Below the pieces are notes generated by a model. That model was not told where the DNA came from. It was given only the letters and a program-made list of their open reading frames with translations, and ran no database searches. A stretch of DNA of 32,193 nt from Acidobacteriota bacterium (GTDB taxonomy: Bacteria > Acidobacteriota > UBA6911), in the NCBI GenBank assembly GCA_012729555.1, contig JAAYCX010000088.1:1-32193 (forward strand), written 5' to 3'. Below, piece after piece: positions 1 to 8,333 of this stretch; positions within the stretch are counted from its first letter, which is position 1; each line of letters opens with the position of its first letter. The position numbers and the translations under genes were made by a program.

Positions 1-206
1 TTCGGCAGCCCCATGTCCATCAGCACCACGTCCGGGTGCACCCTCGAGGCGAGGCGCACCGCCATTTCCCCGTCGTCGGCCTCCCCGACCACCTCCATGT
101 CGGGCTCCTGCCCCAGCAGCCCGGCCAGCCCCTGGCGCAGGACGGTGTGGTCCTCGGCCAGGAGCAGACGTATCCTTTTCGCGTTCTGCGGCTTGGAAAA
201 ATTCAT
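1..206 (-). CDS. Response regulator, N-terminal part (cut by window edge)
   Basis: The first 68 residues of a two-component response regulator are visible; the rest lies beyond base 1. The protein begins with a short Lys/Arg-rich lead, then a receiver domain: hydrophobic strand RLLLAEDH (acidic pair about E18/D19), helix TVLRQGL, and the phospho-acceptor Asp about residue 64 in VVLMDMGLP. The LAEDH-TVLRQGL-GLL pattern is typical of the NarL/FixJ class, whose output is a C-terminal LuxR-type DNA-binding helix-turn-helix; that half is not visible here, so the class is inferred from the receiver alone. The start is the ATG at 204-206, preceded on the minus strand by a G-run that can serve as ribosome-binding site. 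It is transcribed away from the tRNA gene. No kinase partner is visible within the window next to it. Confidence 0.85.
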   Translation of the reverse strand, partial: MNFSKPQNAKRIRLLLAEDHTVLRQGLAGLLGQEPDMEVVGEADDGEMAVRLASRVHPDVVLMDMGLP

Positions 207-329
207 GATGCCCCCCGGCGGCCTGTTCCTTACTCCATTATCCCCCGCCGCGGCGAGGGTGTCACGGCCAAAAAGACCGGCCCGCGAGGCCGGAAAAACA
301 CCCCTTCCCGCCCCGGCGCAAATTATGGA

Positions 330-358
330 TTGGATTTTCCCGCCGGATCGCTTACTAT
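330..358 (+). promoter_or_regulatory. Promoter of tRNA-Arg
   Basis: A sigma-70-type promoter is visible just before the tRNA: -35 TTGGAT at 330-335, a 17-base spacer, and -10 TACTAT at 353-358. Transcription would start near 365, a few bases ahead of the mature tRNA 5' end at 369, which fits a short leader removed by RNase P. Confidence 0.7.
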
Positions 359-368
359 TGCGGCGTAT

Positions 369-445
369 GCGCCTGTAGCTCAGCTGGATAGAGCGTCGGC
401 CTCCGGAGCCGAAGGTCACAGGTTCGAACCCTGTCAGGCGTACCA
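369..445 (+). tRNA. tRNA-Arg (anticodon CCG)
   Basis: The sequence folds as a complete tRNA. The acceptor arm GCGCCTG pairs with CAGGCGT (first pair G-U). The D arm contains AGCTCAGCTGGATAGAGC. The anticodon stem is TCGGC/GCCGA around loop CTCCGGA, giving anticodon CCG, which reads the Arg codon CGG. The T arm is ACAGG-TTCGAAC-CCTGT. The discriminator base is A at 442 and the CCA end is encoded (443-445). A sigma-70 promoter ends ten bases upstream. tRNA genes are common integration points, and the 1 kb downstream is gene-poor; I saw no repeated 3' end of the tRNA elsewhere in the window. Confidence 0.97.
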
Positions 446-1428
446 CTTCCTAACGCCTTGCCGCTGCAACAACATACCCCAATCAATCAAGGCCATGGGG
501 CATAATGGCGCCGTATACCTCATCCTGCGACGTCATCGGGGACTGAACTCCAGCAGGGATCTGGTAGTCGGCAAGGCGCGGGGGTCCCTCGCGATCCCCG
601 ATGGATTGCAGAAGCGAAGAGTGTTCACAATCCGACGGCCGGGTTTCTGCGTACCCGGCAGGATCGCCGACATCGGCGCTGTCCGGACAGTCATGGGCTG
701 GCGAGGAAATTGGGACGACTGAACCTCGGAAGACCCGCCTCCCCTTTTCCGAAATCCTCCTCCGGCCCACCCCCTGCTGCCACAGGCAAGAAAAAGAAAT
801 TTGAACCGGACAGCCGGGCTTCATTGGCAGAAATCCCGACAACCGTACTCATCAAGCTAAGAGATTTTTAAATATCAAGCGAAAAGTAACTCTTTTTATT
901 GACACGACCAAAATGTTTTCATACCATAAGCAGTAACTAGCGCCCCGAAACCATAGCAGAGCGTGTGATAGATTCCACAACGTTCTTCCTCATGTAGAAG
1001 CCCAATAGCAAGGTAAGCAGCGAGAAGCATGCGCTTGACAGGACATGGGGCCGAAGTTCAGGCGCATCAATTCTGCCGTGACGGATTGAGGCGGACCATA
1101 GCGCCGAAAGCTTCGATGTCTCGTATAGGAACAATGAAGGCGCGGCAGCTGCGCTACCAGGAGCGGCATAAACACGGCGTGAACGCGGCACGCGCAACTA
1201 CCGCCGCCGGGAGTTCTACTCCCGTGGAGACTCAGTCGTTGAAAAGCCATATGCAGTCCGTTTCACAACGGTTGCCTGGACAGGATGGGGTTATTCCGGG
1301 TATCCTTGGCCAGCGGCGACCCGTCGAAACCCCATGCGAGGACTCTTACGCACTGTGGTGTGAGAGGGATAGACGGCGTACCGGCTACCTGTGTCCATTG
1401 CTGCACGTTTCCGAGAGGGGAGGTAGGA
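446..1428. other. Gene-poor stretch downstream of the tRNA
   Basis: Almost 1 kb without a gene I can support. Short open frames exist on both strands, but none has a credible ribosome-binding site together with codon bias or a recognisable protein. Two items stand out. One is a promoter-like element at 899-927 (listed separately). The other is a hairpin at 1343-1366, a 9-base-pair stem (with G-U pairs) around a 6-base loop, about 60 bases before the start of the small Cys-rich protein. The part near 850-930 is visibly AT-rich compared with the flanks. This could be a long regulated leader, a decayed island, or simply spacer. Confidence 0.5.
899..927 (+). promoter_or_regulatory. Candidate sigma-70 promoter in AT-rich patch
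   Basis: TTGACA at 899-904, a 17-base spacer and TACCAT at 922-927 form a good -35 and a fair -10 on the plus strand. The patch is AT-rich in a GC-rich chromosome. The next gene downstream on this strand is the Cys-rich exported peptide at 1429, so transcription from here would give a leader of about 500 bases, or a separate untranslated RNA. Confidence 0.4.
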
Positions 1429-1722
1429 ATGATGCGTAAAAATAAGCTTTTTCCGGTTGCCCCATTGATTCTTGCGATATTCCTGATTTTCCCGGAAAAA
1501 ACACCTTCCCAATATTTCTATAACCACATGAGATTTCAAGATTGGGGAGAGATGTACTGTGCAGGTTGTCAGGATTGGGGTTATACGCTTTACGATGATT
1601 GTCAGCCATATAACTGCCATTGGTGTTCCCCGGTCGGAATGGAATACAGATACTGCTATGCCAATAACGGCTGTTTGAACCTGCAAGGAGTTCAAACCAC
1701 CACCGGAGGTGGACCTTTTTGA
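1429..1722 (+). CDS. Small exported Cys-rich protein, unknown function
   Basis: I do not recognise this 97-residue protein. It begins MMRKNKLF followed by a hydrophobic run VAPLILAIFLIF, a clear export signal with probable cleavage before about residue 28. The mature part is about 70 residues with seven cysteines, including CAGC and CHWC pairs, and many Tyr, Trp and Asn, so it is likely disulfide-bonded outside the cytoplasm. It ends in a Gly/Thr-rich tail. Two ATG codons are adjacent (1429 and 1432); a strong purine-rich ribosome-binding site AGGGGAGG sits just upstream. Base composition is clearly more AT-rich than the neighbours, suggesting recent acquisition. It lies about 130 bases ahead of an exported propeller-like protein on the same strand. 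Small Cys-containing exported peptides paired with six-bladed propeller proteins are known in Bacteroidetes (NVEALA type); similarity to that arrangement is inference only. Confidence 0.7.
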   Translation: MMRKNKLFPVAPLILAIFLIFPEKTPSQYFYNHMRFQDWGEMYCAGCQDWGYTLYDDCQPYNCHWCSPVGMEYRYCYANNGCLNLQGVQTTTGGGPF

Positions 1723-1732
1723 GTATGAGCCA

Positions 1733-1753
1733 AAGGACACAGGCTGCGTCCTT
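1733..1753 (+). terminator. Possible hairpin after the Cys-rich gene
   Basis: AAGGAC at 1733-1738 pairs with GTCCTT at 1748-1753 around a 9-base loop, 10 bases after the stop codon. There is no U tract, so termination would be weak; it may only protect a 3' end. Confidence 0.3.
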
Positions 1754-1855
1754 CAGACTCGTTTAAGTTCAATCAAGTCACGGGTCGGCTTGAGGTGTCC
1801 GCGTGTTTGTGGCTTGGGATAGTGTAAGTGAAATTTTATCACCGGAGGGAATGCG

Positions 1856-2854
1856 ATGGATAGGGTGCTGCGCCTTAAAAGGAAATTCATCGTTGCCTGC
1901 CTGGCGGCGAGTGGTTTTCTCGCGGCAGGCAGTACCATTTCGCAGGCCGCGCCTGGTATGGATATGCCAGGAGGCATTCAGAAGGCCGCATTTTCCAATG
2001 ATGGCCTTCTTTATATCCTGGCCAAGGGTGAAGCCTCGATCAGGATCTACTCGGCGGAGGGACGCCTTCTGCGGAGGTTGCCGATGGATCCAGGCAACCG
2101 CCTGAATCTGCAGGGGGCCGGACCCCGGGATTTTTCGGTGGATGCGAAAGGTGACGTGTATTGTCTCACCTCCTGCCGGGAGCTTCCCCATCAGCAGTCG
2201 TGTATCGTTCGGATCGACAAAACGGGAGGGGCATCGACCGTAGTACCGCTGGGCAAGCCGCTTCATGCACTGCAAATGAGCAGGGACCGGGACGGAAACT
2301 TTTTTGTATTGGGATTTGAAGCGGACGTCAACAGTTCGATGGCCCGGAAACAGGATCTCCCCTCTTCTGTATACCTTGTGCATAAGTTCTCTCCCAAAGG
2401 CGAACATGTGCAATCGCTGATGCCCGTCATGGGCACGGCCGCCGATGGGCTGCTGCTGAACGCCATGGGACGTGCCAGGAGTTTCGTAGTGTTGCCCGAT
2501 GGGGAAGTCTGGTTTTTTGAGCTGCGGGTGGATGGGCGGACGCCTCCATGGCAGAACGCCCGGGCCGTGTACCATGTCGACAGGAAGGGATCTGCCGAGC
2601 GCATCGAGCCGGCTTCCTCCTCCGACCAGTTCGTGATGGGCATCCATGAGTATGCTGGGGACGTCGCACTGGAATGGGCCGACAGGAGGGCAGGGACGGC
2701 CAAGATCCTGACGAAGGTCGATGGCACCAGGATTGGAACGGTAGAGGGAGGAAGCATCCAGGCGATCGGGACGGATAGCGCGGTTTGCACGCGGATGGGC
2801 GGGAGTGGGGCCTTTCAGCTCACCCTGCATCCCATCGCTCCCCCGCGAGATTGA
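1856..2854 (+). CDS. Exported beta-propeller-like protein, unknown function
   Basis: A 332-residue protein with a signal peptide: basic start MDRVLRLKRK, hydrophobic FIVACLAASGFLAAG, cleavage likely after the SQAA stretch near residue 32. The mature part has repeated short blocks of the kind seen in NHL or six-bladed propeller proteins, in which a hydrophobic strand follows DG, GD or GN turns: FSNDGLLYILAKG (about 46-58), FSVDAKGDVYCL, SRDRDGNFFVLGF, VVLPDGEVWFFEL. No catalytic motif is visible. The start at 1856 is supported by GGAGGG eight bases upstream. It follows the small Cys-rich exported protein on the same strand, and the two may work together at the cell surface. Its codon use is nearer to the chromosome average than that of the peptide gene. 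Propeller fold is inferred from the repeat spacing; function is unknown. Confidence 0.7.
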   Translation: MDRVLRLKRKFIVACLAASGFLAAGSTISQAAPGMDMPGGIQKAAFSNDGLLYILAKGEASIRIYSAEGRLLRRLPMDPGNRLNLQGAGPRDFSVDAKGDVYCLTSCRELPHQQSCIVRIDKTGGASTVVPLGKPLHALQMSRDRDGNFFVLGFEADVNSSMARKQDLPSSVYLVHKFSPKGEHVQSLMPVMGTAADGLLLNAMGRARSFVVLPDGEVWFFELRVDGRTPPWQNARAVYHVDRKGSAERIEPASSSDQFVMGIHEYAGDVALEWADRRAGTAKILTKVDGTRIGTVEGGSIQAIGTDSAVCTRMGGSGAFQLTLHPIAPPRD

Positions 2855-2993
2855 AAAGGGCACACCAGGCAGAAACCCGCTCCGGCATGTTCCGACGCAT
2901 TCCCCCCGGCGCCGCCTGCTTCACGGCTGCACCGAAAGCGAGGCTGCTGAACCCGGACCACGCGGCCTCGGCACGCCCTGATATTCCCGTCCG

Positions 2994-3587
2994 CTAACGC
3001 CTGGAGGCCGCGGCCAGGGCCCGGGCGTGGGCGCGGATGTCCTCCGGCCACGCTTCGGTCAGCGCGTCGAAGCGCGCCCGGTCGGAGGCGTAGAGCGCCC
3101 GCAGGGCCTCTTCGTACCCCGGCTCGTCCCCCGCCATGTCGGTCATGAAGCGGTAGCACGCTTCCTGCGCGAGCCGCCGCCGCTCTCCGCCCGCCGTCGA
3201 GCGGCGCGCCTCCTCGACCACTTTGCGCAGCGTCACCGAGGCCCCGCCCGGCTGACGGTTGAGCCATTCCCAGTGCCGCGGCAGCAGGGTCACCTCCCGG
3301 GCGACCACCCCGAGTCTCGGCCGCCCGGGCGAAGGAGAACGGGGGGGTGCCTCGGCCGGTCCGGCCGGGATCCGGGCCGCGATCTCCTCGGGCGTTCCCC
3401 GGAGGTCGAGTTCGACCGGTTCGCTGGTTTCGGCGTCGAGGACGAGCACCCGGCGGTCGGCGTCTTCGTCGAGCGCGCGCTTCGCCCCCAGCGCCGCTTC
3501 GAGCAGGGTTCCCGCGCCGACGCAGTTGGTGCCTGCAAAAGCGATAAACCGGTGTCCCGCCTCAGCCGCATCCGTCCCCTCGACCAT
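2994..3587 (-). CDS. DUF2239 family protein
   Basis: A 197-residue soluble protein that I recognise as the DUF2239 family by its conserved blocks: RRVLVLDAETSEPVELDLRG (about 45-64), RPRLGVVAREVTLLPRHWEWL (about 88-108), QPGGASVTLRKVVEEARR (about 111-128), YRFMTDMAGDEPGYEEALRALYA and a C-terminal AWPEDIRAHARALAAAS. The function of the family is not established. The start ATG (3585-3587) has AGGAGA in the right place. It is expressed alone from a near-consensus promoter that carries two identical palindromes (3622-3663), so it is very likely under the control of a specific repressor; no regulator gene adjoins it in this window. A second, decayed copy of its C-terminal coding region lies at 8222-8310. 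Confidence 0.85.
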   Translation of the reverse strand: MVEGTDAAEAGHRFIAFAGTNCVGAGTLLEAALGAKRALDEDADRRVLVLDAETSEPVELDLRGTPEEIAARIPAGPAEAPPRSPSPGRPRLGVVAREVTLLPRHWEWLNRQPGGASVTLRKVVEEARRSTAGGERRRLAQEACYRFMTDMAGDEPGYEEALRALYASDRARFDALTEAWPEDIRAHARALAAASRR

Positions 3588-3621
3588 CGGTTTCTCCTCT
3601 CATGGTGGAAAAAGATGGGCT

Positions 3622-3663
3622 ATTGTACCCGGGTAATATATCTTTGTCAATATTACCCGGGTA
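3622..3663 (-). promoter_or_regulatory. Promoter with twin palindromic operator of DUF2239 gene
   Basis: Read on the minus strand there is a textbook sigma-70 promoter: -35 TTGACA (plus-strand 3645-3650), 17-base spacer, -10 TACAAT (3622-3627). Two exact copies of the perfect 10-base palindrome TACCCGGGTA lie over it, at 3626-3635 (spacer and edge of the -10) and 3654-3663 (just upstream of the -35). Their centres are 28 bases apart. Transcription would start near 3615, giving a leader of about 28 bases to the ATG at 3587. A repressor bound at these sites would block RNA polymerase; the identity of the repressor is unknown. Confidence 0.8.
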
Positions 3664-3748
3664 TAACTATTTCGGCAGAGTGCAGGAGAATGGGCGTTTG
3701 GCTCCTGAGGCGCCGCCTCCCGATGAAGGAGAGAACCTCGGCGCTCAT
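3653..3748 (-). pseudogene. Probable vapC toxin remnant
   Basis: A 31-residue frame starts at an ATG overlapping the stop of the vapB remnant (ATGA overlap, as in intact vapBC pairs). Its first residues, SAEVLSFIGRRRL, resemble a segment near the middle to C-terminal half of VapC PIN-domain toxins, just before the GRGIGYVDAHLL-type block. The N-terminal catalytic part (hydrophobic-Asp-Thr start) is missing and the frame then runs into unrelated sequence and stops inside the DUF2239 promoter. So the toxin gene has lost most of its body by deletion and the fragment cannot be an active nuclease. The resemblance is short; I am fairly but not fully sure. Confidence 0.5.
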
Positions 3749-3949
3749 CCCATTCTTCTTCTCGGTATCTCCTCCAGCCGCTTCCGGGTCCCCCCCATCC
3801 TGGCGAGCCGGCGCGCGCTTTCCCGGGCGATGAGGGCCTCGAGGCCGAGGCGGACCAGGGCGGTCTTTTCCTTGATCCCGGTCAATCTCGACGCCCTTTC
3901 CACCAGCCCGTCGTCAATATTCAGGGTGGTGCGCCTATTCCGACCCCAT
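3745..3949 (-). pseudogene. vapB: VapB-type antitoxin gene, start broken by frameshift
   Basis: The frame encodes RRTTLNIDDGLVERASRLTG, then KEKTALVRLGLEALIARESA and a basic C-terminus ending PRRRMG. This is the usual sequence of the short VapB (DUF2191) antitoxin, which binds operator DNA as a ribbon-helix-helix-like dimer and neutralises a VapC nuclease. No start codon lies in this frame: a stop occurs upstream and only non-start codons follow it. Removing a single T from the sequence after ATGGGG (minus strand; ATG at 3947-3949) would join an ATG to the frame and give 67 residues. The gene is therefore probably dead through a one-base insertion, and its toxin partner is also truncated. Confidence 0.75.
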
Positions 3950-4027
3950 ATGTTTCATGTGCATGATTATGCGTCTTTCATGCATACCAGGCAAACTCAC
4001 CCCGGTCGGCGCCTTCCCCACTGTCGG

Positions 4028-4065
4028 CCCGGGAGACCCACCGCGCGTTTTCTGCCATAGTGGGC
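4028..4065 (+). repeat. Promoter-like repeat, copy A
   Basis: This 38-base segment matches 8334-8371 at 36 of 38 positions. It contains a TTTTCTGCCATAGTGG core, where copy B has CTATAGT, an extended -10 type element. Here nothing is transcribed rightwards from it: the next genes run on the minus strand. It looks like a duplicated promoter left behind by rearrangement. The remaining bases up to 4118 contain no other feature I can support. Confidence 0.65.
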
Positions 4066-4118
4066 AGAGAGGAGGCCGCTCTGCCGCTGCGTCACCGGGA
4101 TTCCGGCGTTCCCGCCGG

Positions 4119-7100
4119 TCACCCCTCGGGAAGGGCCTCGCGCACCTTCCTTGCCAGGTCTTCTCTGCTGAAAGGTTTCTGGAGAAAGTGTATCCCCTGG
4201 TCCAGGATGCCGTGAGGGGCGATCACGTCGGCCGTGTAGCCGGACATGTAGAGAATCCCCATGCCCGGGTGCCGGGCTTTCAGGCGTTCGGCCAATTCCC
4301 GGCCGTTCATCCCCGGCATGATCACGTCGACGATCAGCAGGTCTATACCCCCAGCCTGTTCCGCCGCCGTCTCGAGCGCGGCCCCGGGATGGGCAGCCGC
4401 CAGCACCCTGTATCCCAGACCGGCGAGGGTTTTCCGGGCGAGCTTCAACAGCGCCGACTCATCCTCCACCATCAGGATGGTCTCCCCGCGGCCGGAGGGC
4501 AACACCGCCGGAGCCGGATCTTCGGATTCGCACTGGTTTCCGGCGTGTCGAGGGAGCCAGATCCTGAAAATGGACCCCCGCCCGGGCTCGCTCTCCACAT
4601 CGATGGAGCCGCCGTTCTGCCGAACGATGCCGTAGACCGTGGCCAGGCCCAGGCCGGTCCCCCGACCCACATCCTTGGTGGTGAAAAACGGTTCGAACAG
4701 ATTCTCGAGGGTCTCCCGGCTCATGCCGCAGCCGTTGTCGCTCACCGTCAGGAGCACATGGTCCCCGGTCTCCGGACCGGACCGGCCCCGGCGGTCGGGC
4801 TGCCCCGCGGCCATGTTGCCCGTCCGGATGGTGATCCTTCCCACCCCGTCGATGGCATCCCGGGCGTTGACCAGGAGATTGGCCAGAACCTGGTGGATCT
4901 GGGCCGGATCCATGTTCATCGGCCAGAGCCCCGCGCCCGGTTCCCACGACAGGTCGATGTCCTCGCCGATGAGGCGCCGAAGCATCTTGAGCATGCCCGC
5001 AACGGTCTCGTTCAGGTCGATGATCCGGGGAGAGATGGTCTGGCGCCGGGCGAAGGCCAGAAGCTGCCGGGTGATCTCGGCGGAACGGCGGCCCGCATCG
5101 AAGATCTCCTTCAGGGCTTCACGAACCGGATCCCCGGGTCCGACCTGGTCCAGCGCCAGTTCCGACTGGCCCATAATCACGTTGAGCATGTTGTTGAAGT
5201 CGTGGGCGACGCCTCCGGCCAGCCGGCCGACGGACTCCATCTTCTGGGCCTGGAGCAGCTGGCCCTGAAGCCTTTCCTTTTCGGCCTCCGCCTGCTTGCG
5301 CTCGACGATTTCGCCGATCAGCCGGGCCGAAACCGCCAGCCTCTTCTTGGCCAGTTCGATGATGAAGGGGGGCCGGGTTTCGTAGGCCTCCGCCGCCAGC
5401 CTGAGGGCGTCCCGATCCACCCCGTACCGATCCGCCAGTTCCCCGAGCCGGACCGGGTCCCGCGGCGGGTCGCCGAAACCGAAGTTGATGGCGCCCACGA
5501 TCTCGCCCCCGGCCCGTATCGGCACCCCGTACATGCGGATTCCGCCGTTGCAGGCGATTTCGACGGGCTTTCCGGTCTCCATGGCCTTTTTGGCGTTCTG
5601 GGTCCAGCAGGACTCGTGACACAGCCACCTGCCGCAGGCAAGCGCCTCCCGGTTGTCGTCGGTACCGCAGAGAGTGCGCGAAGCCCCGTCCATGAAGCGG
5701 CACCAGCCCGAGGAGAAAAGGCCCAGGGCGTAATCGCCGTTTTTTTCGTAGATAGCCGCGGATGTTTCCAGAAGATCCAGAAAATCGGAAGCGATATCGC
5801 GCAACAGGTCCTCGTCCACCGAACGCCGGATGAGGCCGTGATCGTTCAGCGCGGCGAGGCTTCCGTAGGACGGCTGATGAACGCCGCCGTCCCCGTTGGC
5901 CGGCCGGGTCGTGAGCAGCCATTCCAGGCGGCTCAGGGCGTCCCGCGATCGGATGTTCTCGACCGACTTCCAGACCGCGTCCATCAGGAGGGTCAGTTCG
6001 AGCTGATCGGTTTCGGTGTAGTCCGATTCCTTGTCGGCAACGCCCACCACGGCCACCGCCCTATCGCCGCATATCACGGGGATCGCCAGCAAGCGCGTCA
6101 ACGGGAGAGGACCCCCGGAACACCCCATCTCAGGCTGATACCCGGACGGGATTCCGTTGACCGCGACCGGTCGCCCACTCCGTACCGCTTCACCCCAGGC
6201 GCCGCCGTGGTCCAGCGCGCAGACGATCGGGGGCTCCGACAGGGGACAGCCCGGCGCCGGGTCCCCGGAGCGGGTGTTGAAGGTGAACTCCCGCCGTTCG
6301 TCGTCGTAGAAATAGACGTACCCGCACCGGCTCCGGCTGAGGGAGACGGCCTGGTCCAGCGCGTGATCCAGAAAATCCTGGACGTCCCGGGGCCGATATT
6401 GCAGGATTTCGACCATCGCCTTCAGCCAGGCCATGTTTCGCCGGTTTTGTTCCTCGGATACCTTCTCGCGCGTCGTGTCCTGGAAGATGGCGGCGAACTG
6501 TCCGGCATTGGGAGAAAAGGCCGTAACCTTGAAATGCCTGCCCAGTTCTCCGGCATATGCATCGAAGGTGACGGGTTCTCCGCTGCGGGCCACCCGGCCG
6601 AACGCTTCGATCCAGTACGGCTCGGTCCGCGGCAGGACCTCGAGCACCGTCCGGCCGACGACCCGTTCCGCCTTGAGCCCGGTCAGGCTTTCGAACGCCG
6701 GGTTGACGGCAAGAAACCGGTAATCCACCGTGCGGCCGTCTGCATCCTTGACGATTTCATGGAGGGCGAACCCGTCGAGCATCTTATGGAACAGGGTGCG
6801 GTAATCCTGCTCCATTCTGCGATGCGCGGTCACGTCGCGCGCGATGACCAGGACCGATTCGACCCTGCCCGCTTCATGCAGCTCCGGTATCAGGCGGCAG
6901 TTGAGGATAACCTCCCCCTGCCCGCCCGGGAGCCGGATCTCGTCCTCCAGGGGCAGGCCGCTCTGAATCACCTGCGGGAGGGATCGGTCCCAGAACCGGC
7001 ACACGGACTCGGGAAGCCCCAGCTCGCGGTGGGTTTTCCCGAGGCAGCGGTCAACGGAAAGACCCGTGATCTCGGCAATGTTTTCCGACGCAAACAAATA

Positions 7101-7943
7101 GCGGCCGGCGCCGTCCAGCCGGAACACTACGTCGGGAAGCCCCTCGACCAAGGCACGGTATTCGTTCCCCTGCTTCCGCAGGGCCTCTTCAAACCGTTTC
7201 CCTGCCGAAATATCGACGATCTGCGAGATGAAATAGGCGGGGCCGTCCTCTTCGTCCCGCACCAGGGAAACATCGAGGAGGGCCCAGATGGCATGCCCCT
7301 GCTTGTGGATGTACCGTTTTTCGATCTGGTAGGTAAAAATCTCCCCCGACAGCATCCGGGCGACCAGGGTCGTGTCCGGCTCGAGGTCCTCCGGGTGGGT
7401 GATATCCTGAAAGGTCCGCTCAAGCAGTTCCTCCTCCGAATACCCGAGCAGGTCGCACAGGGAACGGTTGACCTTGAGCCATTCGCCCCGGGGCGAAACC
7501 AGGGCCATCCCGATGGGGGCGTGCGTGAAGGCCCTGAAAAAGCGTTCCTCGCTCTCCCGCAGAGCCTCCACCATGCGGCGCTGTTCGGTCAGGTCGCGGA
7601 TAATGATGCTGCTCCGGGTGCGTCCATCAGGTCCATCAAAGAGCGCCGAAGAGACCAGCGCGGGGAAAACGGTGCCGTCGGCTTTTTTGCACCGCAATTC
7701 CCCGACATACCGACCGGTGCGTTGGCGCTGCGCGAGCGCCGGACCCAGCCTCGGATCCCCGGCATCCATGATAGCGCTCCGGCCGCCCTGGACGAGTTCC
7801 TCTTTCGTCATCTGGAACAGCTCGCAGGCCGCCCGGTTGGCGAAGAGGATCGGACCTTCGGGCCGGGTCAGGAAGATCGCGTCCAGGCAGTGGTCCACCA
7901 CGGCCTCATAGGGATTGTCCAGCCTGCGTTTCCTCTCCCGCAT
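4119..7943 (-). CDS. Hybrid histidine kinase with PAS, GAF and PocR sensors
   Basis: A 1274-residue, apparently soluble sensor kinase. In order: PAS domains at about 13-125, 130-250, 260-375 and 380-495; a GAF domain at about 510-660 ([22 protein letters not shown]); a PocR ligand-binding domain at about 690-865, with cysteines in [14 protein letters not shown] and the [13 protein letters not shown] block; a short coiled coil; HisKA with GGVAHDFNN (phospho-His about 914); an HATPase_c domain with [15 protein letters not shown] and GTGLGL; and a receiver domain with phospho-Asp about 1206 in [13 protein letters not shown] and Lys in KPFS. PocR domains are known to sense small organic molecules such as diols. 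No transmembrane segment is seen. A TTG start 15 bases further upstream is possible, but ATG at 7941-7943 has AGGGG at good spacing. No response regulator adjoins it, so its target is unknown. Confidence 0.93.
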   Translation of the reverse strand: MRERKRRLDNPYEAVVDHCLDAIFLTRPEGPILFANRAACELFQMTKEELVQGGRSAIMDAGDPRLGPALAQRQRTGRYVGELRCKKADGTVFPALVSSALFDGPDGRTRSSIIIRDLTEQRRMVEALRESEERFFRAFTHAPIGMALVSPRGEWLKVNRSLCDLLGYSEEELLERTFQDITHPEDLEPDTTLVARMLSGEIFTYQIEKRYIHKQGHAIWALLDVSLVRDEEDGPAYFISQIVDISAGKRFEEALRKQGNEYRALVEGLPDVVFRLDGAGRYLFASENIAEITGLSVDRCLGKTHRELGLPESVCRFWDRSLPQVIQSGLPLEDEIRLPGGQGEVILNCRLIPELHEAGRVESVLVIARDVTAHRRMEQDYRTLFHKMLDGFALHEIVKDADGRTVDYRFLAVNPAFESLTGLKAERVVGRTVLEVLPRTEPYWIEAFGRVARSGEPVTFDAYAGELGRHFKVTAFSPNAGQFAAIFQDTTREKVSEEQNRRNMAWLKAMVEILQYRPRDVQDFLDHALDQAVSLSRSRCGYVYFYDDERREFTFNTRSGDPAPGCPLSEPPIVCALDHGGAWGEAVRSGRPVAVNGIPSGYQPEMGCSGGPLPLTRLLAIPVICGDRAVAVVGVADKESDYTETDQLELTLLMDAVWKSVENIRSRDALSRLEWLLTTRPANGDGGVHQPSYGSLAALNDHGLIRRSVDEDLLRDIASDFLDLLETSAAIYEKNGDYALGLFSSGWCRFMDGASRTLCGTDDNREALACGRWLCHESCWTQNAKKAMETGKPVEIACNGGIRMYGVPIRAGGEIVGAINFGFGDPPRDPVRLGELADRYGVDRDALRLAAEAYETRPPFIIELAKKRLAVSARLIGEIVERKQAEAEKERLQGQLLQAQKMESVGRLAGGVAHDFNNMLNVIMGQSELALDQVGPGDPVREALKEIFDAGRRSAEITRQLLAFARRQTISPRIIDLNETVAGMLKMLRRLIGEDIDLSWEPGAGLWPMNMDPAQIHQVLANLLVNARDAIDGVGRITIRTGNMAAGQPDRRGRSGPETGDHVLLTVSDNGCGMSRETLENLFEPFFTTKDVGRGTGLGLATVYGIVRQNGGSIDVESEPGRGSIFRIWLPRHAGNQCESEDPAPAVLPSGRGETILMVEDESALLKLARKTLAGLGYRVLAAAHPGAALETAAEQAGGIDLLIVDVIMPGMNGRELAERLKARHPGMGILYMSGYTADVIAPHGILDQGIHFLQKPFSREDLARKVREALPEG

Positions 7944-8103
7944 CGCACCGCCCCTCAAGCAAGAGGATTACTGGCTCCAGCCCCAAAAAGCATGGACCCG
8001 CCATAGGCCGCCGTCCGAAAGAGATGCGCGCCGGCACACCGGGTGCCTCCGGACCATGGCGCCCGTCTGCTGCCCTTATCGGCGCCTGGGGCGCATCCTT
8101 GGC

Positions 8104-8122
8104 GGTTTTCGTTTCGAAAACC
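8104..8122. repeat. Perfect short hairpin
   Basis: GGTTTTCG at 8104-8111 pairs exactly with CGAAAACC at 8115-8122 around TTT. It lies in the non-coding gap upstream of the large kinase gene (minus strand) and before the methyltransferase (plus strand). It could be an operator or part of a transcript end; there is no U tract. I see nothing else supportable in 7944-8221. Confidence 0.4.
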
Positions 8123-8221
8123 ATGATGGGGCCCGAACGGACCCGCGGAGGATTCCGATGTCACCCGGCCCTGTTCACCAGGGCGCCGGGAGGAACTGAT
8201 GGAAGCGGGGGCGGGCACCAA

Positions 8222-8310
8222 GGCATGGAGGCCGTGGCCAGGTCCCGGGCGTGCGCGCGGATGCCCTGAGGCCGCGCGTCGGTCAGCGCGGCGAGCAGTG
8301 CCCGGTTCAT
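8222..8310 (-). pseudogene. Remnant of a second DUF2239 C-terminus
   Basis: Read on the minus strand this stretch encodes NRALLAALTDARPQGIRAHA followed by RDLATAS, which lines up with the last 26 or so residues of the intact DUF2239 protein at 2994-3587 (RARFDALTEAWPEDIRAHARALAAAS). The nucleotide match to about 3000-3075 is also plain. No upstream part of the gene is present. It is followed 24 bases later by the second copy of the promoter-like repeat, so both pieces belong to one ancient duplication or rearrangement. Confidence 0.65.
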
Positions 8311-8333
8311 CGCCCCCTTCCCATCCGCCGGGA

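Noticed and set aside
369-445. Integrated element bounded by the tRNA-Arg 3' end
   Set aside because: No second copy of the tRNA 3' end and no integrase gene seen within the window, so I list only a possible island.
483-842. 119-codon minus-strand frame after the tRNA, and other short frames up to 1428
   Set aside because: No ribosome-binding site, no codon bias and no recognisable protein; treated as non-coding.
3957-8006. Very long plus-strand open frame opposite the large hybrid kinase (1349 codons)
   Set aside because: It is the GC-rich antisense shadow of the kinase. The kinase reads as clear domains throughout, while the plus-strand frame is His/Arg/Pro/Gly-rich with no recognisable domain.
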